From positions 1 to 64,000 of the forward strand of contig NZ_JACHJB010000001.1 in the NCBI RefSeq assembly GCF_014207745.1: a DNA stretch of 64,000 bases, in the 5' to 3' direction. How positions within the stretch are numbered: position 1 is the first letter of the stretch; each line of letters starts with the position of its first letter. Source of the DNA: Nonomuraea muscovyensis. Its GTDB lineage: Bacteria; Actinomycetota; Actinomycetes; Streptosporangiales; Streptosporangiaceae. The translations under genes were made by a program, and so were the position numbers. Below, in pieces: positions 51,177 to 60,134 of the stretch. The notes below the pieces were generated by a model. The model made no database searches and had not been told where the DNA came from. It saw only the letters and a list, made by a program, of their open reading frames with translations.

Positions 51177-51909
51177 TCTCGTCCTCGCCCACACCCGCTA
51201 CCAGATGCTGGAGCAGATCCGGGTGCCGATCGGCCTGGTCTCCAGCGCGTTCTTCCCGGCGGCGTCGATGCTGGCCTTCGTCGTGCCGTTCGCGGCCGAC
51301 GACCCGGTCGCCGCGACGACGGCCACGGGGTCGATGATGATGATCGGCGCCATGTCGGCGGCGCTGATGGGGTTGAGCATCTCGGTCGCGCAGGACCGCG
51401 AGCAGCCGTGGAACCCCTACCTGCGCACGCTGCCCGCCGGACCGCTGCCCCGCTTCGCCGGGCGCATCCTGACGACCATGGCGATCATGCTGGTCGCGGT
51501 GATCCCGGTGCTGGTCATCGCGGGCCTGTTCACCGAAGCGGCCATCACCGTGCCGCGGCTGCTGCTCGGCATGGCGGCGCTGCTGGCCGGGTCGGTGCCG
51601 TTCATGCTGCTGGGCCTGTTCCTCGGCTTCGTGCTGTCGTCGAAGGCGGCCATCGGGGTGTCGCAGCTGCTGTTCTTCCCGGTGGCGATCCTGGGCGGGC
51701 TGTTCCTGCCACCGCAGATCATGCCGGCCTTCGTGCAGGCCGTCTCGCCGTTCGTGCCGAGCCGCGGCGCCGTCGAGCTGGTCTGGGCCGCCACCACGGG
51801 CTCGTCGCCCGATCCGGTGGCCGTGGTGATGCTGGCCGGGTGGACCGTGGTCGCGGCGGTGGCCGCCGTCTGGGCCTACCGGCGGGACGAGGGACGCCGC
51901 TTCTCCTAG
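51169..51909 (+). CDS. ABC-2 type permease
   Basis: A 246-residue integral membrane protein with six hydrophobic segments (VPIGLVSSAFFPAASMLAFVVPFA, SMMMIGAMSAALMGLSISVA, ILTTMAIMLVAVIPVLVIAGLF, PFMLLGLFLGFVLSSKAAIG, LLFFPVAILGGLFLPPQIMP). It partners with the ATPase to form an exporter. ATG at 51169 lies inside the ATPase 3' end. Confidence 0.88.
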   Translation: MSSLVLAHTRYQMLEQIRVPIGLVSSAFFPAASMLAFVVPFAADDPVAATTATGSMMMIGAMSAALMGLSISVAQDREQPWNPYLRTLPAGPLPRFAGRILTTMAIMLVAVIPVLVIAGLFTEAAITVPRLLLGMAALLAGSVPFMLLGLFLGFVLSSKAAIGVSQLLFFPVAILGGLFLPPQIMPAFVQAVSPFVPSRGAVELVWAATTGSSPDPVAVVMLAGWTVVAAVAAVWAYRRDEGRRFS

Positions 51910-51935
51910 CCGCACCGGTGCGCACCGAACGGTGG

Positions 51936-51976
51936 GGGTGTGCCGCCGAGTCCGCAGCGATCTCGACGGCACACCC
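51936..51976. terminator. Bidirectional terminator between ABC operon and htrA
   Basis: GGGTGTGCCG (51936-51945) pairs with CGGCACACCC (51967-51976); inside, CGAG and CTCG can extend the stem after a mismatch. It lies between convergent genes. Confidence 0.65.
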
Positions 51977-51995
51977 GTCCGTGAGGGGGTCTGTG

Positions 51996-53249
51996 TTATT
52001 TCTTCTCGGCGAGGGTCACGGTGGTGCTCTGCGGCTTGCCGTCCCTCACATATGTGATCTGAACCTGTTGGCCCACTTTGAAACCTCTGACCTGCCCAAC
52101 CACTGTATCTCCCCCATCTACCGCCTTGTCGCCAATCTTGGTGATGAGGTCGCCTTCTTTGAGCCCGGCCTTGTCCGCGGGGCTGCCGGCGGTCACCTGA
52201 CGGACGAGGGCGCCGGGCACGTCGCCGGTGGCGTCGGTGACGCTCACCCCGAGGAACGCGTGGGTGACCTTGCCGCCGTTCATGAGCTGGTCGGCCACCT
52301 GCTTGGCGGTGTTGATGGGGATGGCGAAGCCCACCCCGATGTTGCCGGTGCCGCCGCCGGTGGCGATGGCGGTGTTGATGCCGACCACCTGGCCGGCCGC
52401 GTCCACCAGGGCACCGCCGGAGTTGCCGGGGTTGATCGCCGCGTCGGTCTGGATGGCGCCGCCGATCGTGGTGGTCTCGCCCGTCTGGCCGCGCTGCCCC
52501 CAGCCGGGCGGCATCTGCTGCTGCTCGCCGCCGACGGTGAGCGTACGGTCCAGGGCGCTGATGATGCCCGCGGTGACCGACCCCTGCAGGCCGAGAGGGC
52601 TGCCCAGGGCCAGCACCGGGTCGCCGACCCGCAGCGAGTCGCTGTTGCCGAGGGCGGCGGCGGTGAGCCCGGAGACTCCCTCCGCGCGGATGACCGCGAG
52701 GTCGGTGGCCGGGTCGGTACCCACCACGGTGGCCTTGGCGGTCTTGCCGTCACTGAACTTGACCGTGAACTGGCCGCCGCCACCCTGGAGCCCGCCCTGG
52801 GTGGCGCCCTGCACCACGTGGTTGTTGGTGAGGATCAGCCCGTCCGCCGACAGCACCACGCCGGAGCCCTCACCGCTGTTGCCCTGGATCATCACGACCG
52901 ACGGCTCCACCTTCTGCGCGACGTCGGCGATCGTGAACGTGCTCGACGCCTGCCGGAAGGAGGCCGGGGCGGGCGCGGCGGCGACGGGGCCGGCCCCCGG
53001 CTGGAAGGCGGTGGCCACGGCGGCTCCCACCACGCCGCCCCCGAGCGCCATCGCGGCGAGCGCGAGGCCCGCGATGGCCTTCTTACCGGGAGAGAAGCCG
53101 GGCCGCACCGCCGCGGGAGGCGGCGGCGGGGGCGTGGGCATGCCCGGCTGCGGGGTGTCCCGCCGGGGGAACCCTCCCGCGGTGGGCGGGGTGGCACCGA
53201 ACTGGCTCCAGCCGCTGGTGTTCTGCTCGCCAGGCTCGTTCGCGTTCAT
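51996..53249 (-). CDS. Membrane-anchored HtrA/DegP-like serine protease with PDZ domain
   Basis: A 417-residue protease. A cytoplasmic Pro/Gly-rich N-terminus is followed by one membrane helix (about 57-80), then a trypsin-like domain with catalytic His144 (LTNNHVV), Asp183 (TDLAVI) and Ser277 (NPGNSGGAL), and a C-terminal PDZ domain (GVSVTDATGDVPGALVRQVTAGSPADKAGLKEGDLITKIG). It degrades or senses misfolded proteins outside the membrane. The ATG at 53249 fits. The triad is complete. Confidence 0.93.
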   Translation of the reverse strand: MNANEPGEQNTSGWSQFGATPPTAGGFPRRDTPQPGMPTPPPPPPAAVRPGFSPGKKAIAGLALAAMALGGGVVGAAVATAFQPGAGPVAAAPAPASFRQASSTFTIADVAQKVEPSVVMIQGNSGEGSGVVLSADGLILTNNHVVQGATQGGLQGGGGQFTVKFSDGKTAKATVVGTDPATDLAVIRAEGVSGLTAAALGNSDSLRVGDPVLALGSPLGLQGSVTAGIISALDRTLTVGGEQQQMPPGWGQRGQTGETTTIGGAIQTDAAINPGNSGGALVDAAGQVVGINTAIATGGGTGNIGVGFAIPINTAKQVADQLMNGGKVTHAFLGVSVTDATGDVPGALVRQVTAGSPADKAGLKEGDLITKIGDKAVDGGDTVVGQVRGFKVGQQVQITYVRDGKPQSTTVTLAEKK

Positions 53250-53416
53250 GTCATCTCCTCAAGTCCCGATGACTCAAGGGTGCCAAGTCCCGCGTAAGTG
53301 CACGTTAAGGCGGTGATCGGAGGTGCGTGAAACACCTGACGGGCGCCTTATCGCCCCTGCTGGGAGCCGGTCCCCCGCGCGGCGGAACCGGCCGAGATTC
53401 TTCCCGTCCTCCCAGG

Positions 53417-53554
53417 TCAGTCGCCGGCCGGGGAGCCGCCGCCGTCACCAACCGCGGGGTCGCCGCGGTCGCGCCAGATGGTGAGCGCGTAGACGGCGCC
53501 TCCGACGCCGAACAGTCCGACGAGGAAGAGGACAGCGAGCAGCCATTCGGGCAT
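53417..53554 (-). CDS. Small membrane protein (45 aa)
   Basis: A 45-residue peptide, MPEWLLAVLFLVGLFGVGG then a short soluble tail rich in Gly and Asp (WRDRGDPAVGDGGG). One membrane helix fills the first half. The ATG at 53554 has a G-rich site upstream. The gene stands alone between htrA and the acyl-CoA synthetase. A conserved small membrane protein is plausible; function unknown. Confidence 0.5.
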   Translation of the reverse strand: MPEWLLAVLFLVGLFGVGGAVYALTIWRDRGDPAVGDGGGSPAGD

Positions 53555-53627
53555 GGCGCCCCCCAACGGGCCGGCACAGGTGCACTTCAGTGTCGAGCGG
53601 CCCGGCGGCGGCGTCAATGGCCGCGGC

Positions 53628-55163
53628 TCAGCCGTCCGCGGGCCAGTACTCGTCCCTCAGCAGCCGCTTGTAGAGCTTGCCCGTCGCGTGGCGCGGCAGC
53701 TCCGCGCGGAAGTCCACCGAGCGCGGGCACTTGTACGCGGCCAGCCGGGACCGGCAGTAGGCGATCAGTTCGGCCTCCAGCCCCGGCCCCGCCTCGGCCA
53801 TCGGCATGGGCTGGACCACGGCCTTGACCTGCTCGCCCATCTCCTCGTCGGGGACGCCGAAGACGGCCACGTCGGCGACCTTGGGGTGCACCGACAGGAC
53901 GTTCTCGGCCTCCTGAGGGTAGATGTTCACCCCGCCAGAGATGATCATGTAGGAGAGCCGGTCGGTGAGGTACAGGAAGCCGTCGGCGTCGAGACGGCCG
54001 ATGTCGCCGAGGGTGGTCCAGCCCCGCCCCCGGGGGTCCTGGACGGACCGGGTCTTGCCGGGGTCGCCGTGGTACTCGAAGCGGATGCCGCTGTCGAAGT
54101 AGACCAGACCCCGCTCCCCCACGGGCAGTTCGTCGCCGGCCTCGTCGCAGATGTGCACGGTGCCGAGCAGGGAACGGCCGACGGTCCCCGGGTGGGCGAG
54201 CCAGTCGTGGGAGTCGGTGTAGAGGAAGCCGTTGCCCTCGGTGCCCGCGTAGTACTCGTGGACGATCGGGCCCCACCAGTCGATCATCTGTTCCTTGACC
54301 GGGACCGGGCAGGGCGCGGCGGCGTGGATGGCGCACCGCAGCGACGACAGGTCGTACGCCTTCCGGGTCTCCTCGGGCAGCTTGAGCAGCTTGCCGAACA
54401 TGGCCGGGACGAGCTGGGTGTGCGTCACCCCGTGCCGCTCCACCAGTGCGAGGTAGCGCTCGGGGTCGAAGCGCTCCATCACCACGACCGTCGCGCCGAG
54501 CCGCTGGAAGGTCATGCAGTAGCGCAGCGGCGCCGCGTGGTAGAGCGGGGCGGGCGAGAGGTAGACGCTGTCGGCGTCCGGCTTGAACAGGCCCTCGATG
54601 AGCCGGTAGAGCATGCCGGGTTCGGTGAGCGGCGCCCTCGGCAGGGAGGGTTTGACCCCTTTGGGCCGGCCGGTGGTGCCGGACGAGTAGAGCATGTCGG
54701 CGCCCTGCGACTCGTCGGCGATCGGGGTGACCGGCATCCCGGCCACCGCCTCCTCGTAGGAGGTGAAGCCTTCGGCGACGCCGTCGAGCATGAGCCGCAG
54801 CTCGACGCCGGGGGTGGCCTCGGTGATGGAGGTGGCGACGCCGGCCAGGTCGGCGCTGGAGACGAACACCCGGGCGCCGCAGTTGTCGACGATGTAGGCG
54901 AGCTCCTCGGTCAGCAGCCGGGAGCTGATCGCCGTGTAGTACAGGCCCGAGCGGTGCGCCGCCCAGGCCACGGCCAGGAAGAGGGGGTGGTTGGGCAGCA
55001 TGAAGGCGATGTGGTCGCCGCGCCGCAACCCGGCGCCGCGCAGGAGATGGGCCAGGCGGTTGGACTCCTCGTCCAGCCGGCGGTAGGTGATGATCTCGTC
55101 GGAGCCCGCCATGATCACAGCGGGCTTGTCGGGGGTGGCTGCCGCGATGACTCCCGGATGCAT
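53628..55163 (-). CDS. Acyl-CoA synthetase (AMP-binding, FadD-like)
   Basis: A 511-residue adenylate-forming ligase with ATP-binding motif MLYSSGTTGRPKG (about 158-170), core YYAGTEGNGF, hinge WTTLGDIGRLDADGFLYLTDR and the catalytic Lys region TGKLYKRLLRDEYW. It activates a carboxylic acid as acyl-AMP and transfers it to CoA, probably a fatty or aromatic acid. There is no operon partner. The start ATG at 55163 gives the family N-terminus (HPGVIAAATPDKPAVIM). Confidence 0.9.
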   Translation of the reverse strand: MHPGVIAAATPDKPAVIMAGSDEIITYRRLDEESNRLAHLLRGAGLRRGDHIAFMLPNHPLFLAVAWAAHRSGLYYTAISSRLLTEELAYIVDNCGARVFVSSADLAGVATSITEATPGVELRLMLDGVAEGFTSYEEAVAGMPVTPIADESQGADMLYSSGTTGRPKGVKPSLPRAPLTEPGMLYRLIEGLFKPDADSVYLSPAPLYHAAPLRYCMTFQRLGATVVVMERFDPERYLALVERHGVTHTQLVPAMFGKLLKLPEETRKAYDLSSLRCAIHAAAPCPVPVKEQMIDWWGPIVHEYYAGTEGNGFLYTDSHDWLAHPGTVGRSLLGTVHICDEAGDELPVGERGLVYFDSGIRFEYHGDPGKTRSVQDPRGRGWTTLGDIGRLDADGFLYLTDRLSYMIISGGVNIYPQEAENVLSVHPKVADVAVFGVPDEEMGEQVKAVVQPMPMAEAGPGLEAELIAYCRSRLAAYKCPRSVDFRAELPRHATGKLYKRLLRDEYWPADG

Positions 55164-55198
55164 GACCGAACACTATTCGGCCAGTGCCGCCCGCGCCA

Positions 55199-55226
55199 GG
55201 ATCCGCGCCCGCACGGGCGCGGATCC
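55199..55226 (-). terminator. Hairpin downstream of secreted Lys-rich protein gene (distal)
   Basis: A perfect 13-bp stem (GGATCCGCGCCCG, complement at 55214-55226) with a 2-nt loop. Two tandem hairpins close the minus-strand gene at 55302; this one is distal. It lies just upstream of the acyl-CoA synthetase start and could insulate it. Confidence 0.6.
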
Positions 55227-55242
55227 CGCTCGTACGGGCGGT

Positions 55243-55270
55243 GCCGCGATCTCCCCTCCGAGATCGCGGC
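55243..55270 (-). terminator. Hairpin downstream of secreted Lys-rich protein gene (proximal)
   Basis: A perfect 11-bp stem (GCCGCGATCTC at 55243-55253, complement at 55260-55270) around a 6-nt loop, 31 nt beyond the stop of the gene at 55302. Confidence 0.6.
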
Positions 55271-55301
55271 CCCGTCGTGCGCCGTCCGTCCGCCGGGAGC
55301 A

Positions 55302-55871
55302 TCAGGCGGCCGCGTGGTAGACGTCCTTCCAGCCGGAGTGCTGGCCGGTCGGGCCGCCGAAGTGGCCCCTGCTCACGTCCACGAAGATGTGGGCGGCGTC
55401 CTTGCCGGAGAAGGAGAACTCGGCCGGGAACTTCTTGCAGTTGCGGAACTTCCTGAAGTACGTGTCACCGTCGTGCTCGACGACCTTGAAGGTCTCCCAC
55501 GCGCACTTCTTGCCGCCCCACCACTTGTTGGCGTAGAGCTTGCTGTGCACGGTGAAGACGTCGCGGTGCTTCCACACCCACGCGTGCTTCTTGGTCTTCT
55601 TGATGACGATCTTGCAGTGCTTGTCGCCCTTGCCGGGCTTGCAGACCTTCTTCTTGACGACGACGGTCTTCCAGTACCAGTGCTTGTACGGCTTCTTCTC
55701 CACGCTCACGTGGCCGGTGGCCTTGGCCCGGTGGTCGCTGGAGAAGTAGGGGCCCCAGTCCGCCTCGTAGGCGGAGCCGGTCGAGGTCGCCGCGTGGGCG
55801 GCGACCGGGGCGCCGACGGCCACGGCGGTGGCCGCGGCGGCGCCGATCAGGATGCGCGAGACGATCCGCAT
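55302..55871 (-). CDS. Secreted Lys/Trp/His-rich protein of unknown function
   Basis: A 189-residue secreted protein. The Sec signal (RIVSRILIGAAAATAVAVGAPVAAHAATS) should be cut near residue 29. The mature domain is dense in Lys, His, Trp and aromatic residues (KKPYKHWYWKTVVVKKKVC, KKTKKHAWVWKHRDVF), with four Cys (two in KKVCKPGKGDKHC, one in KKCAW, one in RNCKKF) that may form two disulfides. Its composition differs sharply from its neighbours. The ATG at 55871 has GAGGAGG upstream. A positively charged, tightly folded extracellular protein that may bind polyanions such as DNA or cell wall is possible, but I do not recognise the family. Confidence 0.75.
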   Translation of the reverse strand: MRIVSRILIGAAAATAVAVGAPVAAHAATSTGSAYEADWGPYFSSDHRAKATGHVSVEKKPYKHWYWKTVVVKKKVCKPGKGDKHCKIVIKKTKKHAWVWKHRDVFTVHSKLYANKWWGGKKCAWETFKVVEHDGDTYFRKFRNCKKFPAEFSFSGKDAAHIFVDVSRGHFGGPTGQHSGWKDVYHAAA

Positions 55872-56008
55872 GGTCGGGTCCTCCTCGGGAGAGGTGTTGC
55901 TGTCCCCGTATTGGTACGCCGACCTCATTGCCGAATACTTACAAATGCCTTGAGATGCGCTATAGCCCTAGATACGGGCATTTTCCTGATCTTTCAGAAA
56001 TATCACCA

Positions 56009-56833
56009 TCATTCGGCAGCGATGATCGAGCCCGCGTACTTCTGCTTGATGAAGTCCTCGACCTTCTGGTCCTTCAGGAGCTTGCCGAGCGTCACGATGT
56101 TCGCGTCCTTCTCATGCCCGGCCGCCACGACGAGGCCGTTGGCGTACGGGTTGCCCTCGGCCTTCTCCAGCACCAGCGCCTGCGAGGCGGGCTTGAGGCC
56201 GGCCTCGATGGCGTAGTTGCCGTTGATCACCGCGGCGTCCACGTCGTCGAGGGAGCGCGGGAGCTGCGCGGCCTCCAGCGGCTTGAACGTCAGCTTCTTC
56301 GGGTTGCCGGTCACGTCACGCTCGGTGGCCGCGGTGCCGGCTCCGTCCTTCAGCGTGATCACGCCGTTGTCGGCGAGCAGCTTGAGCGCCCGGCCCAGGT
56401 TCGTGGCGTCGTTCGGTACGGCCACGGCGGCGCCGTCCGGCAGCGCGGACAGCTCCGTCACCTTCTTGGAGTACAGGCCCAGCGGCTCCAGGTGCACCGG
56501 GGTGACGAAGCTGAGCTCGGTCCCCTTGGAGGCGTTGAAGTCGTCCAGGTAGGGCTTGTGCTGGAAGAAGTTGGCGGCCAGCCGGCCCTCGCCGAGCTGT
56601 ACGTTCGGCTGCACGTAGTCGGTGAACTCCACGATCTCCAGCTTGAGCCCGGCGGCGGGCGCCAGGTTGTCCTTGACGTAGGTGAGGATCTCGGCGTGCG
56701 GCACCGGGCTCGCGCCCACCTTCAGCACCGTGTCGGCCGACTCGGCAGGCGCGGAGGTGACCGACTGCGACGCACCGCATGCGGTCAGCAACAGGGACAG
56801 CGCGGCAGCGCCTACAATGCTCCGAAATTTCAT
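56009..56833 (-). CDS. metQ: Methionine ABC transporter substrate-binding lipoprotein
   Basis: A 274-residue NlpA/MetQ lipoprotein (IVGAAALSLLLTAC, lipobox Cys at residue 19). The mature part has VLKVGASPVPHAEILTYV, EFTDYVQPNVQL, FFQHKPYLDDFN and AVPNDATNLGRALKLLADNGVI, which define the family. It binds methionine outside the membrane. The gene follows metI by 10 nt on the minus strand. AAAGGAAAA precedes the ATG. Confidence 0.93.
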   Translation of the reverse strand: MKFRSIVGAAALSLLLTACGASQSVTSAPAESADTVLKVGASPVPHAEILTYVKDNLAPAAGLKLEIVEFTDYVQPNVQLGEGRLAANFFQHKPYLDDFNASKGTELSFVTPVHLEPLGLYSKKVTELSALPDGAAVAVPNDATNLGRALKLLADNGVITLKDGAGTAATERDVTGNPKKLTFKPLEAAQLPRSLDDVDAAVINGNYAIEAGLKPASQALVLEKAEGNPYANGLVVAAGHEKDANIVTLGKLLKDQKVEDFIKQKYAGSIIAAE

Positions 56834-56843
56834 CTTTTTTCCT

Positions 56844-57500
56844 TTACTTATGTGACAGACGCCGGGCGACCACGTCGCCGAGGCTCTGGATGAGTTGCAC
56901 GATCACGATCAGCACCACGACAGTCACGATCATGAGCAGGGTCTCGAACCGCTGGTAGCCGTACCTGACGGCCAGGTCGCCCAGCCCTCCCCCGCCGACG
57001 GTGCCCGCCATGGCCGAGTAGCCGATGAGCGCCACGACCGTGACGGTCAGCCCGGCCACCAGCCCGGGGAACGCCTCGGGCAGCAGCACCTTGCCGACGA
57101 TCGTCGTCCGGCTCGCGCCCATCGCCTGCGCGGCCTGCACCACGTCGGCGCCGACCTCGCGAAGCGCCGTCTCGACCAGGCGCGCGAAGAACGGCACCGC
57201 GCCGACGGTGAGCGGCACCACCACCGCGGCCGTCCCGATCGTGGTGCCGACGACCAGCCGGGTGAACGGGATGATCGCGATCATCAGCACGATGAACGGC
57301 AGCGACCTGCCCATGTTGACGACGACGCCCAGCACGGCCTTCAGCCCCGGCAGCGGCAGCAGCCCGCCCCGATCGAACACCACGAGCGCCACTCCCAGCG
57401 GCAGCCCGAAGAGCACGGTGAACAGGGTGGACCAGCCGACCATCTGCGCGGTCTGACCGGTGGCCTCCCACAGCAGCGGCGCCATCTCGTCCCAGGTCAT
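56844..57500 (-). CDS. metI: Methionine ABC transporter permease
   Basis: A 218-residue permease with five membrane segments (TQMVGWSTLFTVLFGLPLGVALVVF, FIVLMIAIIPFTRLVVGTTIG, VPFFARLVETAL) and the EAA-like loop VVQAAQAMGASRTTIVGKVLLPEAFPGL, as in MetI. It lies 31 nt after metN and 10 nt before metQ. Confidence 0.93.
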   Translation of the reverse strand: MTWDEMAPLLWEATGQTAQMVGWSTLFTVLFGLPLGVALVVFDRGGLLPLPGLKAVLGVVVNMGRSLPFIVLMIAIIPFTRLVVGTTIGTAAVVVPLTVGAVPFFARLVETALREVGADVVQAAQAMGASRTTIVGKVLLPEAFPGLVAGLTVTVVALIGYSAMAGTVGGGGLGDLAVRYGYQRFETLLMIVTVVVLIVIVQLIQSLGDVVARRLSHK

Positions 57501-57531
57501 CGGTTCTCCTCCGTCACGGACCGGTCGCGGC

Positions 57532-58482
57532 TCACGGGGCCACCTCCACCAGCAGCCCGCGTTCGCGCAGGTAGGCCAGGGCGGGGGCGGCCTCGCCGGT
57601 GATGGTGACGCGCAGCCGGCCGACGGAGCCGCCCGCCAACTCCTCGATCGAGCCGCCCAGGATGCTGATCTCCACGTCGAACTTGCGCACCGCCTCCGAC
57701 ACGACCGGCCGCTGCGGGTCGCCGGTGAACGTCAGTGTCACCGAACCCGGCGGCGCCGGCTCGGGCAGCGGGAAGATGTCCCTCGTCAGGCGGGCGCCCG
57801 GGGTCCGGATGAGGTCGGCGATGCGGCCCGACTCCTGCACCCGGCCGTCCGCCATGATGGCGACCGAGTCGCAGACGCTCTTGACGACGTTCATCTCATG
57901 GGTGATCAGCAGGATCGTCAGCCCCAGCTCGGCGTTGAGCCGCTTGAGCAGGTCGAGGATGGACCGGGTGGTGGCCGGGTCCAGCGCCGAGGTGGCCTCG
58001 TCCGACAGCAGCACCGCCGGGTCGCCGGCCAGGGCGCGGGCGATGCCGACGCGCTGCTTCTGGCCGCCCGAGAGCTGGTGCGGGTGGTCGCCGCCCCGGC
58101 CGCCGAGCCCGACGAGGTCGAGCAGCTCGGCCACCCGGCGCCGGCGTTCGGCCCGGGGCACGCCCATGACCTCCAGCGGGAAGGCCACGTTGCCGGCGAC
58201 CGTGCGCGACGAGAGCAGCGCGAAGTGCTGGTGGATCATGCCGATGCGGCGGCGGGCGCGGTTCAGCTCGCGGTCCGGGAGCGCGGTCATCTCCCGGCCG
58301 GCGACGCTGACGGTGCCCGCGGTGGGCCGTTCGAGCAGGTTGACGCAGCGCAGCAGCGTGCTCTTGCCGGCGCCGCTCTGGCCGAGCACGCCGTAAATCT
58401 CACCCTCGCGCACGTGCAGGTCGACACCGTCGAGCGCGACGGTGTCACCGTACAGTTTGCGCAGGCCGGACACCTGGATCAC
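57532..58482 (-). CDS. metN: Methionine ABC transporter ATP-binding protein
   Basis: A 316-residue ATPase: Walker A GQSGAGKST, signature QLSGGQKQRVGIARAL, Walker B VLLSDEATSALD, H-loop ILLITHEMNVVKSV. The C-terminal NIL domain (VVSEAVRKFDVEISILGGSIEELAGGSVGRL) binds methionine and inhibits transport allosterically. The GTG at 58482 has GGGGAAG upstream; a longer upstream reading to 58530 is not supported. First gene of metNIQ. Confidence 0.93.
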   Translation of the reverse strand: MIQVSGLRKLYGDTVALDGVDLHVREGEIYGVLGQSGAGKSTLLRCVNLLERPTAGTVSVAGREMTALPDRELNRARRRIGMIHQHFALLSSRTVAGNVAFPLEVMGVPRAERRRRVAELLDLVGLGGRGGDHPHQLSGGQKQRVGIARALAGDPAVLLSDEATSALDPATTRSILDLLKRLNAELGLTILLITHEMNVVKSVCDSVAIMADGRVQESGRIADLIRTPGARLTRDIFPLPEPAPPGSVTLTFTGDPQRPVVSEAVRKFDVEISILGGSIEELAGGSVGRLRVTITGEAAPALAYLRERGLLVEVAP

Positions 58483-58858
58483 GAAACTTCCCCACCACTG
58501 GAGCGCGGCGCACGCCACGCGGACCGACAACGACCACCGGAACGAGAGCCCGGCGGGTCAGCGGGTGCCCGGGGGGAACGGCAGGTGGCACAGCCTGCGC
58601 AGCACGAAACCTGGGGAGATCATGGGTGACCTATCGGGGTGGGAACGGGTGGGTTCTCGTCGGCGGCTTGCTCAGCCGGCCTGACAGCACGCGGCGCGGT
58701 GGGCCTGACAACCCATGGCGCACATTCGCCCCATGCGCATACGGCACCGGTCGCCGCCCTGGTGGGCACCCCGGTGACCTTTCGCGCATGCCTCGTTCAC
58801 AACTCGTGTCAACGACAGGGTGAGCGGCGGCTATTCCCCGCCGCCGACGTGATCCGCG
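58483..58858. promoter_or_regulatory. Region upstream of metNIQ, no gene recognised
   Basis: About 376 bp between metN and the WYL fragment. A short stem GCAGG/CCTGC lies near the middle on the metN strand, but I cannot fit the core of any SAM riboswitch class. No credible gene is seen on either strand. Confidence 0.4.
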
Positions 58859-59490
58859 TCACGACTCCGTTCCGCGCGAAGGTCGCGAAGCCTCGTCGTC
58901 GTGTGCCCGCCCCACTCCTGCCGCCCCCGCCCGGCTGCGGTACTGATCCGTCGCGCCGGCGAGCCGGGCTGCCAGCGTCCTGACGTGCTCGACAAGCTCC
59001 AGGGGTTCGTGCACCTGGAAGTCGAACCCTTTGGTCGTCACGTAGATGGCCAGCTCGTCCAGCGAGTTGGACCCGGCCCGCAGGGTGCAGCTGTGCTCGT
59101 CGATCGGCTCCAGCGCTCCGGTGGTGGGGGCGATCCGCTCCGCCGCGGTCTCGGCGCTGACGTGCAGGGTGAACCTGGCCTGGTAGCGGTAGGCCGACGT
59201 GGAGATCGCCCGCGAGGTGTAGCCGCTGATATCGGGGTCCGGCGGGGTGCGCGGGGTGAACCGGGGGCCGGTGGGCGTGCGCGGGTCGAGGCGGTCCACG
59301 CGGTAGGTGCGCCAGTCCCGGCGCTCGACGTCCCAGCCGATGAGGTACCAGCGCCGGCCCGCGTGCACCAGCCGGTGCGGCTCGGTCGTGCGGATGCTGC
59401 TGGTTCCGTCGTGGGTGCGGTAGTCGAAACGCAGGCGCAGCGAGTCGCGGCAGGCGGCGGCGATGGCGGTGAGGGTGAGCGGGCGCGGCT
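58859..59490 (-). pseudogene. 5'-truncated WYL-domain transcriptional regulator
   Basis: The C-terminal part of a WYL regulator: LTLTAIAAACRDSLRLRFDYRTHDGTSSIRTTEPHRLVHAGRRWYLIGWDVERRDWRTYRVDRL then the WCX-like extension to residue SRGTES. The N-terminal helix-turn-helix half is missing: the homology stops abruptly at about 59490, where epoxide hydrolase sequence starts on the other strand. No start codon with a ribosome site precedes the WYL part. The open frame continues past the break only as antisense of the hydrolase. Confidence 0.75.
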
Positions 59491-59962
59491 GGAGCACCTG
59501 CGGTACCTGAAGACCGAGCAGTCCGGCTACGCGATGATCCAGATCACCCGGCCGCAGACCCTGGCGCACGGGCTGCACGACTCCCCGGTCGGGCAGTTGG
59601 CCTGGATCGTGGAGAAGTTCAAGGAGTGGACCGATCCGGCCGCCGAACTGCCCGAGGACGCGGTGGACCGAGACCTGTTGCTCACCAACGTGATGCTGTA
59701 CTGGCTGACCGGCACTGCCGGGTCCTCGGCCAACAGCTACTACGAGACCGCGCGTGCCGGAGCCTGGGGCGCGAGTGAGCGTTCCACGGTGCCGACCGGG
59801 GTCGCGGTCTTCCCCATGGATGTGTCGATCCGGCGCACTGTCGAGCTCGAACACACCGTCGTGCACTGGTCCGAATTCGGTCGCGGCGGCCACTTCGCCG
59901 CCATGGAGGCCCCCGACCTGCTCGTCGGCGACGTCCGGGAGTTCTTCGGCAAGCTGCGCTGA
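59491..59962 (+). pseudogene. 5'-truncated epoxide hydrolase
   Basis: The C-terminal 150 residues of an alpha/beta-hydrolase epoxide hydrolase: LEHLRYLKTEQSGYAMIQITRPQTLAHGLHDSPVGQLAWIVEKFKEWTD, MLYWLTGTAGSSANSYYE, HWSEFGRGGHFAAMEAPDLLVGDVREFF with the late catalytic His. The N-terminal EHN domain and the nucleophile elbow are absent. The break coincides with the break in the WYL regulator on the opposite strand. Confidence 0.78.
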
Positions 59963-60134
59963 AACCGCCGCGGTGAGAGAGCCCCGGCGATATCCGCTCC
60001 GGCCAATCTGATCGCTTTGACACCTGTGCCGAGCGGCATATCGCCACAAACCCACCAGTCTCATCAACACCAGCTATATCCGCGTTTATCCGTGCCGAGT
60101 ACGTTGACCGGTCCGGCAGAGAACGGATCCACGC

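Noticed and set aside
58483..58700. Possible SAM riboswitch (SAM-IV or S-box) ahead of metNIQ
   Set aside because: GGTCA near one end and TGACC near the other can pair and a small stem lies between, but the conserved core of SAM-I or SAM-IV could not be aligned. A covariance-model search would decide.
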